Source of the DNA: Flavobacterium sp. M31R6
GTDB lineage: Bacteria; Bacteroidota; Bacteroidia; Flavobacteriales; Flavobacteriaceae
Reading direction: 5' to 3'
Assembly: GCF_013284035.1 (NCBI RefSeq)
Contig: NZ_CP054141.1
Location: forward strand, 682,001-746,000
Length of the DNA stretch: 64,000 nt
Shown here piece after piece: positions 17,630-26,793 of the stretch. A program made the position numbers and the translations under genes. Under the pieces are notes generated by a model. That model was not told the DNA's origin, ran no database searches, and saw nothing but the letters and a program-made list of their open reading frames with translations. Every line of letters starts with the position of its first letter. Within the stretch, counting starts at the first letter, position 1.

Positions 17630-18049
17630 ATGAAAACTAAAAACATATTATTTGTATTAGCATTAAGTATCGGATTATTTGCAACGTCTTGTAATTCTAG
17701 TGATTCAAACGAAGGGGACACATTAGCTCCCTTAGAAGGGAAATGGAGTATTGTAAAAGTTGGTACCAATGTTAATGGTGTAGAAACATTAGCTGATCCG
17801 CCACAAAACACAGCAGGCTGCAACCATGATTTTATTGATCTAAAGATTAATAATACATTAATTTCAGGAGATTATGATTCTACTGTTAGTGCATGTGCAT
17901 TAACAACTGTGTCAGGAACTTATTCCAAAGGAGATAGTAAAGTGACAATGGTTGTAAATGGTACAACCACAACTTATGACATCGTTAATCTTACACTTAC
18001 TGAATTAAAGTTAAAGAATGGCAACGCTATCTCGGTTTACATCAGATAA
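17630..18049 (+). CDS. Lipocalin-like lipoprotein
   Basis: A 139-residue lipoprotein. The signal peptide ends in LFATSC with the lipidated Cys at 21, followed by the polar, acidic NSSDSNEGD stretch seen on surface-exposed flavobacterial lipoproteins. The mature domain starts with L.GKWSIVKV, then alternating strands ending LTLTELKLKNG, the pattern of the small Bacteroidota lipocalin-like family. Two internal cysteines (CNHDF and SACALT) may form a disulfide. The function is unknown. It is a single gene with a strong terminator. Confidence 0.75.
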   Translation: MKTKNILFVLALSIGLFATSCNSSDSNEGDTLAPLEGKWSIVKVGTNVNGVETLADPPQNTAGCNHDFIDLKINNTLISGDYDSTVSACALTTVSGTYSKGDSKVTMVVNGTTTTYDIVNLTLTELKLKNGNAISVYIR

Positions 18050-18093
18050 TTCATTTATTAAGGGTTAGATTCTGCATCTTTGAGATGCAATAT

Positions 18094-18133
18094 AAAACGG
18101 AAATGGCTTTTTAAAAGCTATTTCCGTTTTTTT
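18094..18133 (+). terminator. Rho-independent terminator after the lipocalin-like gene
   Basis: The 16-nt arms (18094-18109 and 18115-18130) pair with a single G-T mismatch, and a T run extends to 18133. A smaller palindrome, TGCATCTTTGAGATGCA, lies just upstream. Confidence 0.85.
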
Positions 18134-18180
18134 ATGAATGATAATCAAAGCTAAAAAGGATCAGTACGATTTGTGCTTGC

Positions 18181-19065
18181 CTAAAATAGTTTTTCAAATT
18201 CAGTAGGCATTTTATTTATTGGTTTTATTTTGATGTCTTTGTAGTAAACTTCACCAGCTTCACTTTGCAATTGTATTTTTCCTTCGGTTAAAGGCTGAAA
18301 TTTTTCACCATCAAAATAACGAGAATTCTGCAAAACCATGACCACTTTACCGTTGATGATGTGAAGACTTTTGCCTTCAAAACAAACCAACTCTATTTCT
18401 GTCCAACCATTATTTGGTGTTTCGGCTCTCATTTTTCGCATACAAAACCCAGTATTTTCAGTATGTGTTCCAAACGGAATAAATTGCTGACTTTCATCTG
18501 CCACGGCATTCATTCCACCTTCTGGAAGATAGGCTTTAATGTCAATTGCCGCATTTGCAATGTTCCAGTAATCACCAAAATGGCCTTCCATTATTTGAAA
18601 TTCCTGTGATAACATCCAAGCGCGCCAGTAATCCACACCCGCTTTTCCTTGCGAATGATAGAGCACACCTGCATCCATAAGTTTATCGGTTCTGGGCTCC
18701 CATTTTTTAGTTCCAAATTTGACTTTTAGCTTCAAACGGTAGTTTTTGAAACTTTCTTTAGTAAAAACACAACCATAATATTCCCCAGTAACTTTAAGTA
18801 CGGGTTCGTTGTTTTCCTGAATCACCGTAAACATATTGTTCACATTTTTATTGTAGCCAATAGGTAGGATTTCGTTCCCATTAGCATCTGTTGGAATTTT
18901 TCCGGAATAACCGTTCTGGTGTTTGTAACTTAGATACATATCCCATTTGCTAAGGTTGTTGTCCAGTAAATTTATCCAGCCATCTTCGGATGAGTACGTG
19001 ATTTTAGTTGCAGAGGTCAGGCTAATAAGAAGTGCAAGTGCTATCAGTGTGGCGTATTTTTTCAT
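18181..19065 (-). CDS. DUF1080 (3-keto-disaccharide hydrolase-like) exported protein
   Basis: A 294-residue protein with a Sec signal peptide (MKKYATLIALALLISLTSA). A single concanavalin-like DUF1080 domain covers the rest. Recognisable pieces are DGWINLLDNNLSKWDMY near the start, the GCVFTKESFKNYRLKLKVKFG strand pair, DAGVLYHSQGK, and GKIQLQSEAGEVYYKDIKI at the C-terminus. The family binds or cleaves carbohydrates, and some members hydrolyse 3-keto-glycosides. No lipobox is seen, so it is probably periplasmic. I took the ATG at 19065 because it starts directly at the signal peptide. Confidence 0.88.
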   Translation of the reverse strand: MKKYATLIALALLISLTSATKITYSSEDGWINLLDNNLSKWDMYLSYKHQNGYSGKIPTDANGNEILPIGYNKNVNNMFTVIQENNEPVLKVTGEYYGCVFTKESFKNYRLKLKVKFGTKKWEPRTDKLMDAGVLYHSQGKAGVDYWRAWMLSQEFQIMEGHFGDYWNIANAAIDIKAYLPEGGMNAVADESQQFIPFGTHTENTGFCMRKMRAETPNNGWTEIELVCFEGKSLHIINGKVVMVLQNSRYFDGEKFQPLTEGKIQLQSEAGEVYYKDIKIKPINKMPTEFEKLF

Positions 19066-19314
19066 ATAATTGGTTGATAATATGGATAGAGATGATTTCT
19101 CAAATCTACTAAATAAAGTCTCAGGCAGGTTATGCTTTTTATTCAAAATCAGATACCATTTCTACATTTTATCTCTCTGTCAAATGATTTGTCAAGCTGA
19201 GATTCCTTTTATTGATTGCTTTAGATTTAAATAGAATTAATGTAAACAATAGTTTTGAGTAATAAATCAGAATATATTTTGCAACCTTTGCTCCTCAAAA
19301 AACAAATCAATTTT

Positions 19315-19542
19315 ATGAGCAAGACAAAACTAATCATTAATAAAAACGGATCTATAAAAATAGAAGGTGATTTCGAAATTATGGATCAAGAAGGAACTGT
19401 TTACGGGCTACAAGGAAGGTCTGCTTTAGGTCTTTGCCGTTGCGGATTATCGGCGAATAAGCCTTTTTGCGATGGAGGACACCGCAATAATTTCGAACAC
19501 GATTCAAAAGCATTTGATTTGCCCCTAATGAAAACGAACTAA
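19315..19542 (+). CDS. CDGSH iron-sulfur domain protein
   Basis: A 75-residue protein with one CDGSH-type [2Fe-2S] site: Cys41, Cys43, Cys52 and His56 in LCRCGLSANKPFCDGGH, matching C-x-C-x8-C-x3-H. The N-terminal half has the short strands (LIINKNGSIKIEGDFEI) usual before the cluster. It is probably a small electron-transfer or redox-sensing protein. The ATG at 19315 starts the conserved region. A terminator with an AAAGCTGCATTA stem follows and is shared with the convergent PhzF gene. Confidence 0.93.
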   Translation: MSKTKLIINKNGSIKIEGDFEIMDQEGTVYGLQGRSALGLCRCGLSANKPFCDGGHRNNFEHDSKAFDLPLMKTN

Positions 19543-19572
19543 GAGATTCTGTTTATTCGTTAGGATATAAAG

Positions 19573-19602
19573 AAAGCTGCATTACATAATGCGGCTTTTT
19601 TT
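19573..19602. terminator. Terminator between CDGSH and PhzF genes
   Basis: The stem AAAGCTGCATTA / TAATGCGGCTTT has one G-T pair and is followed by a T run on the plus strand. It abuts the stop codon of the convergent PhzF-family gene. Confidence 0.75.
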
Positions 19603-20503
19603 ATATATAAAGTTCACCTCGCATTGTAATAATGGACGAACCTCCAACCAAAATATCATTTTCCCTATTCATGACTTCAATCAGCGAAGGCTGATTTAAC
19701 TTTACTCCCTGCAGAATTTTGTATTCTTTATTGGGTTGCGTAAACTTCTTTTTTGTCAAAAAACCAATTAACGGTCCTGCAGCTGTTCCTGTTGCAGGGT
19801 CTTCATTTATACCGATTAGCGGATTGAAAAATCGGGCTTCGGCTATGTTTTCTTGATCTTGTTTGGAGATTGTAAAACAATAAAATCCTTCAAATCCATA
19901 TTCTTTTGAAATTTCGATTAAAAGTTTGTTGTCTGGTACACAGTCATTAAGTATTTGACTATTCTTGATTGGTACCATGGTGTGGGCAACCTCAGTTTTA
20001 ACGATGGTTGGAACAAAGTCACTAACATCCAGATCTTCAATTTTTAAACCAAGTGCCACTGCTATTTTATAAGTTGGTATTTCCTGTTTAATTATAGCGG
20101 GTTTTTGATGCATTTGTACAATTGGATATTGCGTAACAGGATCAAAACTTGCTGTTAATTTTATGGGAGAATGCTTCATGATTACAAAACGATCGGTTTC
20201 ATTTTGTTCATGAAAAATAGGTATTTGTTTTAATAAAGCACCACAAACAGCGCCCAACAAATTGTGTCCCGCTCCCTCTATTTCAATACCTGTAGGTGTA
20301 AAGGAACGTACGGTCAATGCTTTGTGCGCTGAGGAATAGTAAACAAAAGAAGTCTCAGAGTAACCAAATTCTTTCGCAATATTCTGATATACCTCTAATT
20401 TTAAATTACCGTTTGTAAAAACAACTGACAATGGGTTTCCTTTGTAACTTTTATTCGAAAACACATCCAAAACGTAGTATTCTAATGTAATTCTTTCTTC
20501 CAT
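19601..20503 (-). CDS. PhzF family isomerase-like protein
   Basis: A 300-residue protein of the PhzF/diaminopimelate-epimerase-like fold. Key pieces are DVFSNKSYKGNPLSVV (13-28), the catalytic Glu50 in FGYSETSFVY, GHNLLGA in the first half, and NEDPATGTAAGPL near the C-terminus, which closes the second active-site loop. Family members isomerise or dehydrate small acids; outside phenazine clusters the substrate is unknown. No other phenazine genes are nearby. I took the ATG at 20503 because the upstream extension is not conserved in character. Confidence 0.9.
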   Translation of the reverse strand: MEERITLEYYVLDVFSNKSYKGNPLSVVFTNGNLKLEVYQNIAKEFGYSETSFVYYSSAHKALTVRSFTPTGIEIEGAGHNLLGAVCGALLKQIPIFHEQNETDRFVIMKHSPIKLTASFDPVTQYPIVQMHQKPAIIKQEIPTYKIAVALGLKIEDLDVSDFVPTIVKTEVAHTMVPIKNSQILNDCVPDNKLLIEISKEYGFEGFYCFTISKQDQENIAEARFFNPLIGINEDPATGTAAGPLIGFLTKKKFTQPNKEYKILQGVKLNQPSLIEVMNRENDILVGGSSIITMRGELYI

Positions 20504-20693
20504 TTTGTGTTTTTTTACTTTTTTTGAACGAATAAAGTTACTACTTGTCAATGAATCAAAGCTATAATATTCCAAATTTTAAGTTTTTCACAACATTTTT
20601 CGTTCAAATCTTAAATATATTGCTTTTTTATACCTTAAAATTCTAGTTTTTTCTTGTGTAGAAGTCATAATTCAATGAACCATTACTTTTTTT

Positions 20694-20701
20694 TATATTT
20701 G
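20694..20701 (+). promoter_or_regulatory. Candidate -7 box for the 56-aa small gene
   Basis: TATATTTG matches TAnnTTTG and ends 24 bases before the ATG of the small basic protein gene, which supports that gene being expressed. Confidence 0.4.
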
Positions 20702-20725
20702 TAAACTGATTTAAAATAATAGGTT

Positions 20726-20896
20726 ATGGCAAAAGGACCCGAAAAAAACACCAAAAACAAAGCTTTACATACCAAATTACTAAATCGAAAGAAGACTAAA
20801 CTTCAGGAAGAGAAAAAAGCACAGGCATTGCGTTTGAGAGCTTTAGTTGCAAAAATGAATGAGAAGAAGAACAATAACGAGACGGATAACATATAA
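20726..20896 (+). CDS. Small highly basic protein, 56 aa
   Basis: A short complete reading frame (ATG at 20726, TAA at 20894-20896) encoding 56 residues. About a third of them are Lys or Arg, with a helical heptad-like stretch LQEEKKAQALRLRALVAKM. It begins MAKGPEKNTKNKALHTK and has no signal peptide or membrane segment. It is preceded by a TAnnTTTG box and lies 69 bp before the next plus-strand gene. The composition suggests RNA, DNA or ribosome binding, but that is inference only. I believe similar small basic proteins occur in other flavobacteria, which I could not check. Confidence 0.65.
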   Translation: MAKGPEKNTKNKALHTKLLNRKKTKLQEEKKAQALRLRALVAKMNEKKNNNETDNI

Positions 20897-20965
20897 ATCA
20901 ATTTGTATTTCTTTTCTGTTTTTATTTAACTGAAATTTGCACCAAAGTATTTAAATAGTAAAAAC

Positions 20966-21505
20966 ATGGAATTCGGTAGAATAATAGTTTCAGAAACGGC
21001 AATGAACAGTGATAATCTTCAAAATGTGATTCACTCCAATATTTCGGTAATCAATTTAATGCGTGAGGAAGGCGTGAATGACGAATTGATTCACGAAGAT
21101 GCCCTAATGAGTTATTATCTGGACTATTATTATTCCCAGTATGTTGCGGGTAACTTTGCACATTTTGTGCATCATTCCGGTTGGAATGCTGAGTTAAATG
21201 AGCTTATTGAAGAAGGTTTGGCATTGATAGGTGCCTACAAACATTTGGAATTATTCCAACAGCAATCCAAAAAAGTAAAACTGATGAGCAGTGTAAAGCT
21301 CAATAAATTTCTAAAAGGAAAATTGGAAGGTGTAAATCCAATAAGAGATTTACTTATCAACGACACCTTTTTTGAAATTGAAGAAAATTTGGTTACTTTG
21401 AACGCCAATTTTTTGAAATCACACCCTGATTTCGAAGTGCTTTCCGTTGACGATATGTTTGCTTCTTTGGAAGAATTTGTAGGTCACGAGATTAAAAGAG
21501 AATAG
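20966..21505 (+). CDS. DMP19/DUF4375-like protein
   Basis: A 179-residue soluble helical protein. The central segment, with YYLDYYYSQYVAGNFAHFV and then EEGLALIGAY, follows the pattern of DMP19/DUF4375 domains (aromatic helix, V.GG.F..F, then AL..IGA). It replaces the usual G-G by A-G. DMP19 proteins from Neisseria act as DNA mimics, but most DUF4375 members have no known role. No signal peptide is present. A long palindrome follows the stop codon. Confidence 0.6.
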   Translation: MEFGRIIVSETAMNSDNLQNVIHSNISVINLMREEGVNDELIHEDALMSYYLDYYYSQYVAGNFAHFVHHSGWNAELNELIEEGLALIGAYKHLELFQQQSKKVKLMSSVKLNKFLKGKLEGVNPIRDLLINDTFFEIEENLVTLNANFLKSHPDFEVLSVDDMFASLEEFVGHEIKRE

Positions 21506-21533
21506 GATTTTTTCCAAAATAAATAGCTTTTAC

Positions 21534-21604
21534 TTTACCATATAAGAAATATAAGTTCATTTAAGCCTGAATCTTATATGGACTTATATTTCTTATATGG
21601 TAAA
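21534..21604. repeat. Long palindrome with TTTACCATATAAG arms
   Basis: The arms extend from TTTACCATATAAGAAATATA (from 21534) to its near-perfect complement ending at 21604, over about 32 nt with a 6-7 nt loop. It lies between convergent genes and has a short T run on the plus side, so it may also terminate transcription. A related element lies at 44806-44877. Confidence 0.8.
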
Positions 21605-21625
21605 CTTTTTTGTCACAGTGTTTTT

Positions 21626-23542
21626 CTAATTCTTCACAAATTTCAATTTTTTAGATCCTGCGTCCGTTTGTACACTCATAAAATAAACGCCAGAAGACCA
21701 GGAGCTAATATCCCAATTCGTTGCCGAGCGAGTTGTTTTTATTCTTTGGCCAGCCACATTGTAAAAGACAATTTTCTCAACTGTTATTCCGCTTAGTAGG
21801 TTAAGAGTAAGGGTGTCGTTTGATTGATTTAGCGATATTTGTGCTGTAGTCAATTCAAACTTTTCTTTACTTAAAGTTGCGGTGTTGCCTTTTGAAATGA
21901 TGTTTTTTTTCGGGTCAAAAGTGATGCTCGAAATGGTAAAAGGAACATTTTCCGTAAAAGTTTCTCCATTAATGGTGTTGTTCAAAATTAGATCCAATTG
22001 TTGGCCGCCAGTTCCAAAAACACGAATAGGCACCGGCATTTCAAAATAGGAAACCGATGCATCTGATTGCGTTTGATTGATAGTAAATTTGGCTTGGCCG
22101 CCTCCTAAATTTTGAGCTGTAATGTTGTAAATTGGGTAACCTTGATTGTACACCCAGTCGTTAAAGAATTCTTCGAGACTACTGCCGGAAACCACTTCCA
22201 AATGCGATTGTAAATCGGGAGTTTTGGCATATTTGTAGGCTAGATTAGCGTCTTTCAGATAATTTTTGATTCCCTGAAAAAATAGCGCATCTCCCATTTT
22301 GAAACGAAGCATATTCAGAACCATGGCTCCTTTATTATACGTTAATCGGGAGTCGAATATTCGGTTGACATTGTTAAGTTCGGCATCCGTCAAATATACA
22401 GCTCCATTAGTTTTGGAAGTAATATTGTTAATCATTTTGGTTTTTTCGGTTACAAAAGATGCCTGGCCATCAAAATTTTCGATAACCAAAGCGGCGACAT
22501 ACGTAGCAAATCCTTCATTGAGCCAAATGTCTTTCCAACTGCCGCAAGTGATTTTGTCACCAAACCATTGATGTGCCATTTCGTGAGCAATTAGGTCTCT
22601 TTCGAAACTTACCATAAATGAAACGGTAGTGTGTTCCATTCCGCCACCCCAGCCAAATTGGGCATGACCATACTTTTCGTTATGAAAAGGATAAATTTCG
22701 AAAAGGCTTTCATACAAATTCAGAATCAATGGAGTTTGATCCAGTTGTGTTTGTACCGAAGCTAATGTTTCGGGATAAATGTAGTTGATTATCGGATATT
22801 GGTTGGGCGCGGTACCACCTGTTTGGTTGTAAACGCTGTAATTGGTTACTGCAATAGCAACCAAATAAGCCGGAATAGGATAACCATGATGAAAATGGGT
22901 CGTTTTGTAGGGACCACTAATGATTGGTGTTGTGGTTTCTATACCATTTGCAACGCTAATATACTGAGATGGTGCTGTAATATAAACATCGATACTGTCT
23001 GCTTTGTCATTCAAATCTTGTTTGCAGGGCCACCAATCGCGAGCACCATAAGGCTCGGACAAAGTGTATAAAACTGGTGAAGCATTATGTGTTGAGGTGG
23101 TAAAGGCTTGTTCACCATTTGGGGGAGCGCCAGAATAGGAGATTACAACGGTAGCCGAAGTGCCTGAAATGAGAATACTTGGCAAGGTGATAACCAATTC
23201 GTTGTTGGTGTTTTGTGTAAATGCTAATGCCAATCCATTTTGTGTCACGTTGCTTACCGTCAATTGATTGGTTAAGTCAAAAGTGACTGTCGAAAGATCC
23301 GATAATGCAGTAAAAGTCGTAGTTACAATCCCGGAAATGTAATAACTGGCAGGATTTACAGTAAAGCGAAGTTCATGATAGGTAATATCATAGTTTTGAG
23401 TGTTGGGATTGACTCTCAAGTTCATTTTCTTAGTAGCCATCTTCTGCTCGAGGATAGCAATATCTTGTGTTTGGCTTTCTTTTTTTTGGGCATAACCCGA
23501 AATCATTACAGCCAACAATACTATCAAACACCTTTTTTTCAT
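21626..23542 (-). CDS. M1 family aminopeptidase, T9SS-secreted
   Basis: A 638-residue secreted zinc aminopeptidase. The signal peptide (MKKRCLIVLLAVMISGYAQ) is followed by an N-terminal beta-domain (about 40-240). The catalytic domain has the substrate-binding GGGMEH (299-304) and the zinc motif HEMAHQW with a downstream WLNEGFATY (His320, His324, Glu343). A C-terminal T9SS type A sorting domain of about 75 residues has ITVEKIVFYNVAGQRI and SGVYFMSVQT, ending in KKLKFVKN. It should cleave N-terminal residues from peptides outside the cell or on the surface. The helical ERAP-like C-terminal domain of classic M1 enzymes is absent. Confidence 0.93.
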   Translation of the reverse strand: MKKRCLIVLLAVMISGYAQKKESQTQDIAILEQKMATKKMNLRVNPNTQNYDITYHELRFTVNPASYYISGIVTTTFTALSDLSTVTFDLTNQLTVSNVTQNGLALAFTQNTNNELVITLPSILISGTSATVVISYSGAPPNGEQAFTTSTHNASPVLYTLSEPYGARDWWPCKQDLNDKADSIDVYITAPSQYISVANGIETTTPIISGPYKTTHFHHGYPIPAYLVAIAVTNYSVYNQTGGTAPNQYPIINYIYPETLASVQTQLDQTPLILNLYESLFEIYPFHNEKYGHAQFGWGGGMEHTTVSFMVSFERDLIAHEMAHQWFGDKITCGSWKDIWLNEGFATYVAALVIENFDGQASFVTEKTKMINNITSKTNGAVYLTDAELNNVNRIFDSRLTYNKGAMVLNMLRFKMGDALFFQGIKNYLKDANLAYKYAKTPDLQSHLEVVSGSSLEEFFNDWVYNQGYPIYNITAQNLGGGQAKFTINQTQSDASVSYFEMPVPIRVFGTGGQQLDLILNNTINGETFTENVPFTISSITFDPKKNIISKGNTATLSKEKFELTTAQISLNQSNDTLTLNLLSGITVEKIVFYNVAGQRIKTTRSATNWDISSWSSGVYFMSVQTDAGSKKLKFVKN

Positions 23543-23819
23543 TTTAAAATTCAATTTGTATATCAAATATAGTTAATGATTTGACTTTAATCTGTCATAG
23601 TTTCTGATTTGTTGAGTTTTAAAAAAGCTTTAACCAAAGTGCTTTATTTCATATTTATATTAAATTTAAAATTTATTTTGCTGTAAATCAATACGATAGT
23701 GTTAAATTTAAACAATGTAAATAAAAAAGGAATATCTTTATAGTTAGGAAATTAAAGTTTTTCTTGTTGTTTTTCTTTGCCCTAAATGCAGTTTTATTGT
23801 TCAACATAAAAATGGGTGT

Positions 23820-24275
23820 ATGCAAAAAATTACTATTTTAATTAGCGGGTTTTTATTACTTTTTTTGGGAATCGTTATGTTTCCTATTTCGATTCGGGCA
23901 AAAGAGAAAAATCTTTCTTCATCGACTGTTTTTAGACACTTGCAAAAGGATTTTCATTCAAAAATTCAGGATAAAAACTTAATCAAAGGGAATTGGCAAA
24001 GAGATGATGCAGCGGTTGAATTGCATATCTCAAGACTTTTGGAAAATGGTTCGTTGCAGGTAAATTATTTGAATTCGAAATTTATTTACATAGAAAAAGC
24101 GGGCTGGACTAATTCTTCAGACGTTTTGCGGCTATTTGTTATATACAGGCAAGATGATAGTCCCGGTTATAGTTTGTCATTACAGTATCTTGCTGAAAAA
24201 GATATACTAATTGGTGCTTATGTTGACGGTTCGGATAGTAAATCTTACAATGTCACTTTCAAAAGAAGCAAGTAA
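23820..24275 (+). CDS. Exported small beta-rich hypothetical protein
   Basis: A 151-residue protein with an N-terminal signal peptide or membrane anchor (residues 5-26). The mature part starts after about residue 50 with NWQRDDAAVELHISRLLENG and ends YNVTFKRSK. The strand-turn pattern (G..W.R.D....I.I...DG....Y, then Y.L.Y...D.L.G.Y, then V.F.R) is one I associate with a lipocalin-sized conserved family of unknown function, but I cannot name it. It is convergent with the barrel-protein gene and shares a terminator with it. Confidence 0.7.
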   Translation: MQKITILISGFLLLFLGIVMFPISIRAKEKNLSSSTVFRHLQKDFHSKIQDKNLIKGNWQRDDAAVELHISRLLENGSLQVNYLNSKFIYIEKAGWTNSSDVLRLFVIYRQDDSPGYSLSLQYLAEKDILIGAYVDGSDSKSYNVTFKRSK

Positions 24276-24296
24276 ATTCATTTGAAATGCAACAAA

Positions 24297-24326
24297 AAAA
24301 GCCACCTGATTTCTCAGATGGCTTTT
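24297..24326. terminator. Bidirectional terminator
   Basis: AAAAGCCACCTGA (24297-24309) pairs with TCAGATGGCTTTT (24314-24326) around a 4-nt loop. A/T-rich tails on both sides suit the two convergent genes that flank it. Confidence 0.85.
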
Positions 24327-24347
24327 CATAATTTGTATTTTATGACT

Positions 24348-24866
24348 TTAGATTTTAAAAGTAACTCCAAATTTGGCACCGCTTGTTGCTGAGCCGCCTC
24401 CTAATTCTAGATTAATACCAAATTTATCGGTAAAGAAATAGCGCCCACCTACTTGAAGGCCAAGGCCTAAAGCATCGTGGTCAGGATGAGGATTATTGTT
24501 GTAGTCATTATAATTCCAAATGTAATATGTAAGAGCGGCACCTGCATAGAAATCAAATTTGCTTGGCATATTCAATATTCTGTTGAAGTGATAATTCCCG
24601 TTTCCACCAATTCCTATTGCAGTAGAATTATAATTATAGCTGCTGTTATTATAATGATATGGATCATTATCTGTTTGAAAAGATATTTGCCCGCCAAGAG
24701 TCCAATCTTTTGCAATTCCGTAATCAAGACCAAAATAAACAGGAACTCCCCAGCCCGAAGCTCCTACACCTGCGTTTAATTGTACCCCACCTTCTTCAAG
24801 AGGAGCTTGTGCAAATACACCAGAGGATATAAAACCAAAGGCAATTATTAGAATAAATTTTTTCAT
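24348..24866 (-). CDS. Outer-membrane beta-barrel protein
   Basis: A 172-residue protein with a signal peptide (MKKFILIIAFGFISSGVFAQ) and a mature part made of alternating amphipathic strands with Gly/Asn/Tyr-rich turns (DPYHYNNSSYNYNST, NYNDYNNNPHPDHD). It ends in ATSGAKFGVTFKI, an aromatic-containing C-terminal strand typical of outer-membrane barrels of about eight strands. No enzyme motif is present. The internal ATG at 24866 starts the signal peptide directly. The role is unknown. Confidence 0.8.
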   Translation of the reverse strand: MKKFILIIAFGFISSGVFAQAPLEEGGVQLNAGVGASGWGVPVYFGLDYGIAKDWTLGGQISFQTDNDPYHYNNSSYNYNSTAIGIGGNGNYHFNRILNMPSKFDFYAGAALTYYIWNYNDYNNNPHPDHDALGLGLQVGGRYFFTDKFGINLELGGGSATSGAKFGVTFKI

Positions 24867-25100
24867 AAGTTTTGTTTTTAAATACAACGTAAAAATAGGA
24901 TTTTATTATAGTTTTCCTTTTAATTTTGGTCAAAAAAGGAGTTTTTCTGTGAATTTTACAAATGCACTTCTAAATAGGTTTTGTTATATATCTAAAAATT
25001 AGTGGTTATGAGTGCTTCAAAATACAATTAGATTATTGTCGAAATTTTAAACTTAAGAATTAATTTTTTTAATAAAACTGATTCGTAAATATAGATGGAG

Positions 25101-26708
25101 TTACAACACAATCATTTTAGCATTGAATTTGGTCCCATTATAAACCACTTGCACAATATAAGTTCCCGAAGATAACATCTGATTGGTATTGAAACTCAGA
25201 ATATCGCCATCGACAGCATAAGCATTCCCGAAAATTTTAGATCCCAATAATGTATAAATAGTAACTTCTACTGTAGTATTTATAAAATTATAAAATTGAA
25301 GATTGATTTGGCTAGTTGTTACTGGATTTGGAAAAATCCTTACGAAATCGGTATTCGGATAATAAATTGATTTGTCTGTTTTGAAAATGGGTAATTTTTC
25401 AAAGTAACCTCCCAAAACTGCATCCGATTGGGCTTCGGTCATACACAACCAATCTTGCATGATGGTAGCGTAAATTTGTCTAAAGTCATGCTGAAGAGGT
25501 ACCTGGTCATTGACTGTAGCCGTTTGGGGCAAATCTGGAGAAGTTCCAATCATTCCCGAAACAGGGTTTGGTGTTCCTTGGACTGTGCCTCTTCCTGTAT
25601 TTAAGGCTGCGCCAAAAAAGAGAACAGGTGCAGCAGAGCCATGATCGGTACCTGAGCTGTCATTGCTTTTGATTCTGCGTCCAAATTCGCTAAAGGTCAT
25701 TCCCGTAACAATATCCGCTTTTCCCATCAATTTCAGATCTTCTTGGAAAGCACCAATAGCTTGTGAAAGTATGCTTAAATTTTCGGCTTGTTTGCCCAAT
25801 GTTCTGTCCGTGTCCAAAACCTGATTTTCGTGACTATCGAATGTTTTTGGATGATTTACCACATAAATGGGTGTTTGCAAACCTCCGTTGATGAGTTTGG
25901 CAACAATCCTCAGTTGATCGGCCAATCCATTTTTATTGGGATAAGTAGGCGATTGTGGTTTGGGAACGTTATAGGCTTTTTGAATCGATTCTCTATAGGC
26001 ATTGCTCTGGTCTTTCATCAACCTCAAAAAAGTCAGCTCGTGACCATAATCGGAGTTGGGTGCAGGATCCGAGGTCTCATTGATTACATTCAATAAATCT
26101 TCGGGTTTAGGCACACTATAAGCCATGTTTATTTTTGGTCCCTGCAGTGAAAAAGGCAAGGTAGAACCTATTTGTATTGCCAATGGATCGGGCATATTGG
26201 GGTTGGGATAAGCCGTTGGGAAATTAGGATAGACTGTGTCTAGTGCTCTCCCAAGCCAGCCCGATTGTAATGATTTGTCACTATCCGAAGCGGTAAACCA
26301 AATGTCAGTGGCTCTAAAGTGGCTATAACTAGGGTTGGGATAGGAAACACCTTGAACAATCAACATTTTACCGTTATTGTACAACTGCTGCATTTCCTTC
26401 ATGGCGGGATGCAAGCCAGTAGTTTCATTGTAATGCAAAGGCAAAACTTCGGTTTCTTTCATTAAAATATTGGGACGGGCGTTGGTCAATTCACTCCATT
26501 TGTCTCGGGCCAAAACGGTATTTAATCCGTCGTTTCCACCATTCATTTGAATTATGACCAATATTTTTCCGCAACCGGCCGCGGCACTAGCCAATAACTG
26601 TAAATTTTCGCTCTCGATTTGGGACGAAGCCATAACAGGAATATGATTAAAAACCAATGGTATTGTCGATGCAATAGCGGTTGTCTTTATAAATTTTCTT
26701 CTTTCCAT
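25101..26708 (-). CDS. DUF1501 protein with T9SS sorting domain
   Basis: A 535-residue protein. The N-terminus (MERRKFIKTTAIASTIPLVF) resembles the RR-like leader of DUF1501 proteins, followed by ILVIIQMNGGNDGLNTV. Other DUF1501 marks are HPAMKEMQQLYNNGKML, SHFRATDIWFT, VTGMTFSEFGRRIKSN and GTDHGSAAPVLFFG, a set related to alkaline-phosphatase-fold enzymes. The last 75 residues (RIFPNPVTTSQINLQFYN to FNAKMIVL) form a type A T9SS sorting domain. The gene is next to a DUF1800 gene on the same strand, separated by 85 bp containing a palindromic repeat. The pair is conserved in many bacteria; the biochemical role is not established. Confidence 0.9.
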   Translation of the reverse strand: MERRKFIKTTAIASTIPLVFNHIPVMASSQIESENLQLLASAAAGCGKILVIIQMNGGNDGLNTVLARDKWSELTNARPNILMKETEVLPLHYNETTGLHPAMKEMQQLYNNGKMLIVQGVSYPNPSYSHFRATDIWFTASDSDKSLQSGWLGRALDTVYPNFPTAYPNPNMPDPLAIQIGSTLPFSLQGPKINMAYSVPKPEDLLNVINETSDPAPNSDYGHELTFLRLMKDQSNAYRESIQKAYNVPKPQSPTYPNKNGLADQLRIVAKLINGGLQTPIYVVNHPKTFDSHENQVLDTDRTLGKQAENLSILSQAIGAFQEDLKLMGKADIVTGMTFSEFGRRIKSNDSSGTDHGSAAPVLFFGAALNTGRGTVQGTPNPVSGMIGTSPDLPQTATVNDQVPLQHDFRQIYATIMQDWLCMTEAQSDAVLGGYFEKLPIFKTDKSIYYPNTDFVRIFPNPVTTSQINLQFYNFINTTVEVTIYTLLGSKIFGNAYAVDGDILSFNTNQMLSSGTYIVQVVYNGTKFNAKMIVL

Positions 26709-26719
26709 TTTTTTATTTA

Positions 26720-26790
26720 GTTTCTAAGTTACTAAGCTTCTGAGTTTCTAAGGACCTTAAGCGTCTTAGCAACTTATAATCTTAGCCTGG
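26720..26790. repeat. CTAAG-word imperfect palindrome
   Basis: The left part repeats TTTCTAAGTTACTAAG-like words and the right part repeats CTTAGCAACTTA-like words. Together they form an imperfect inverted repeat across most of the space between the DUF1800 and DUF1501 genes. Similar words flank the terminator at 41830-42000. Confidence 0.6.
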
Positions 26791-26793
26791 GAG

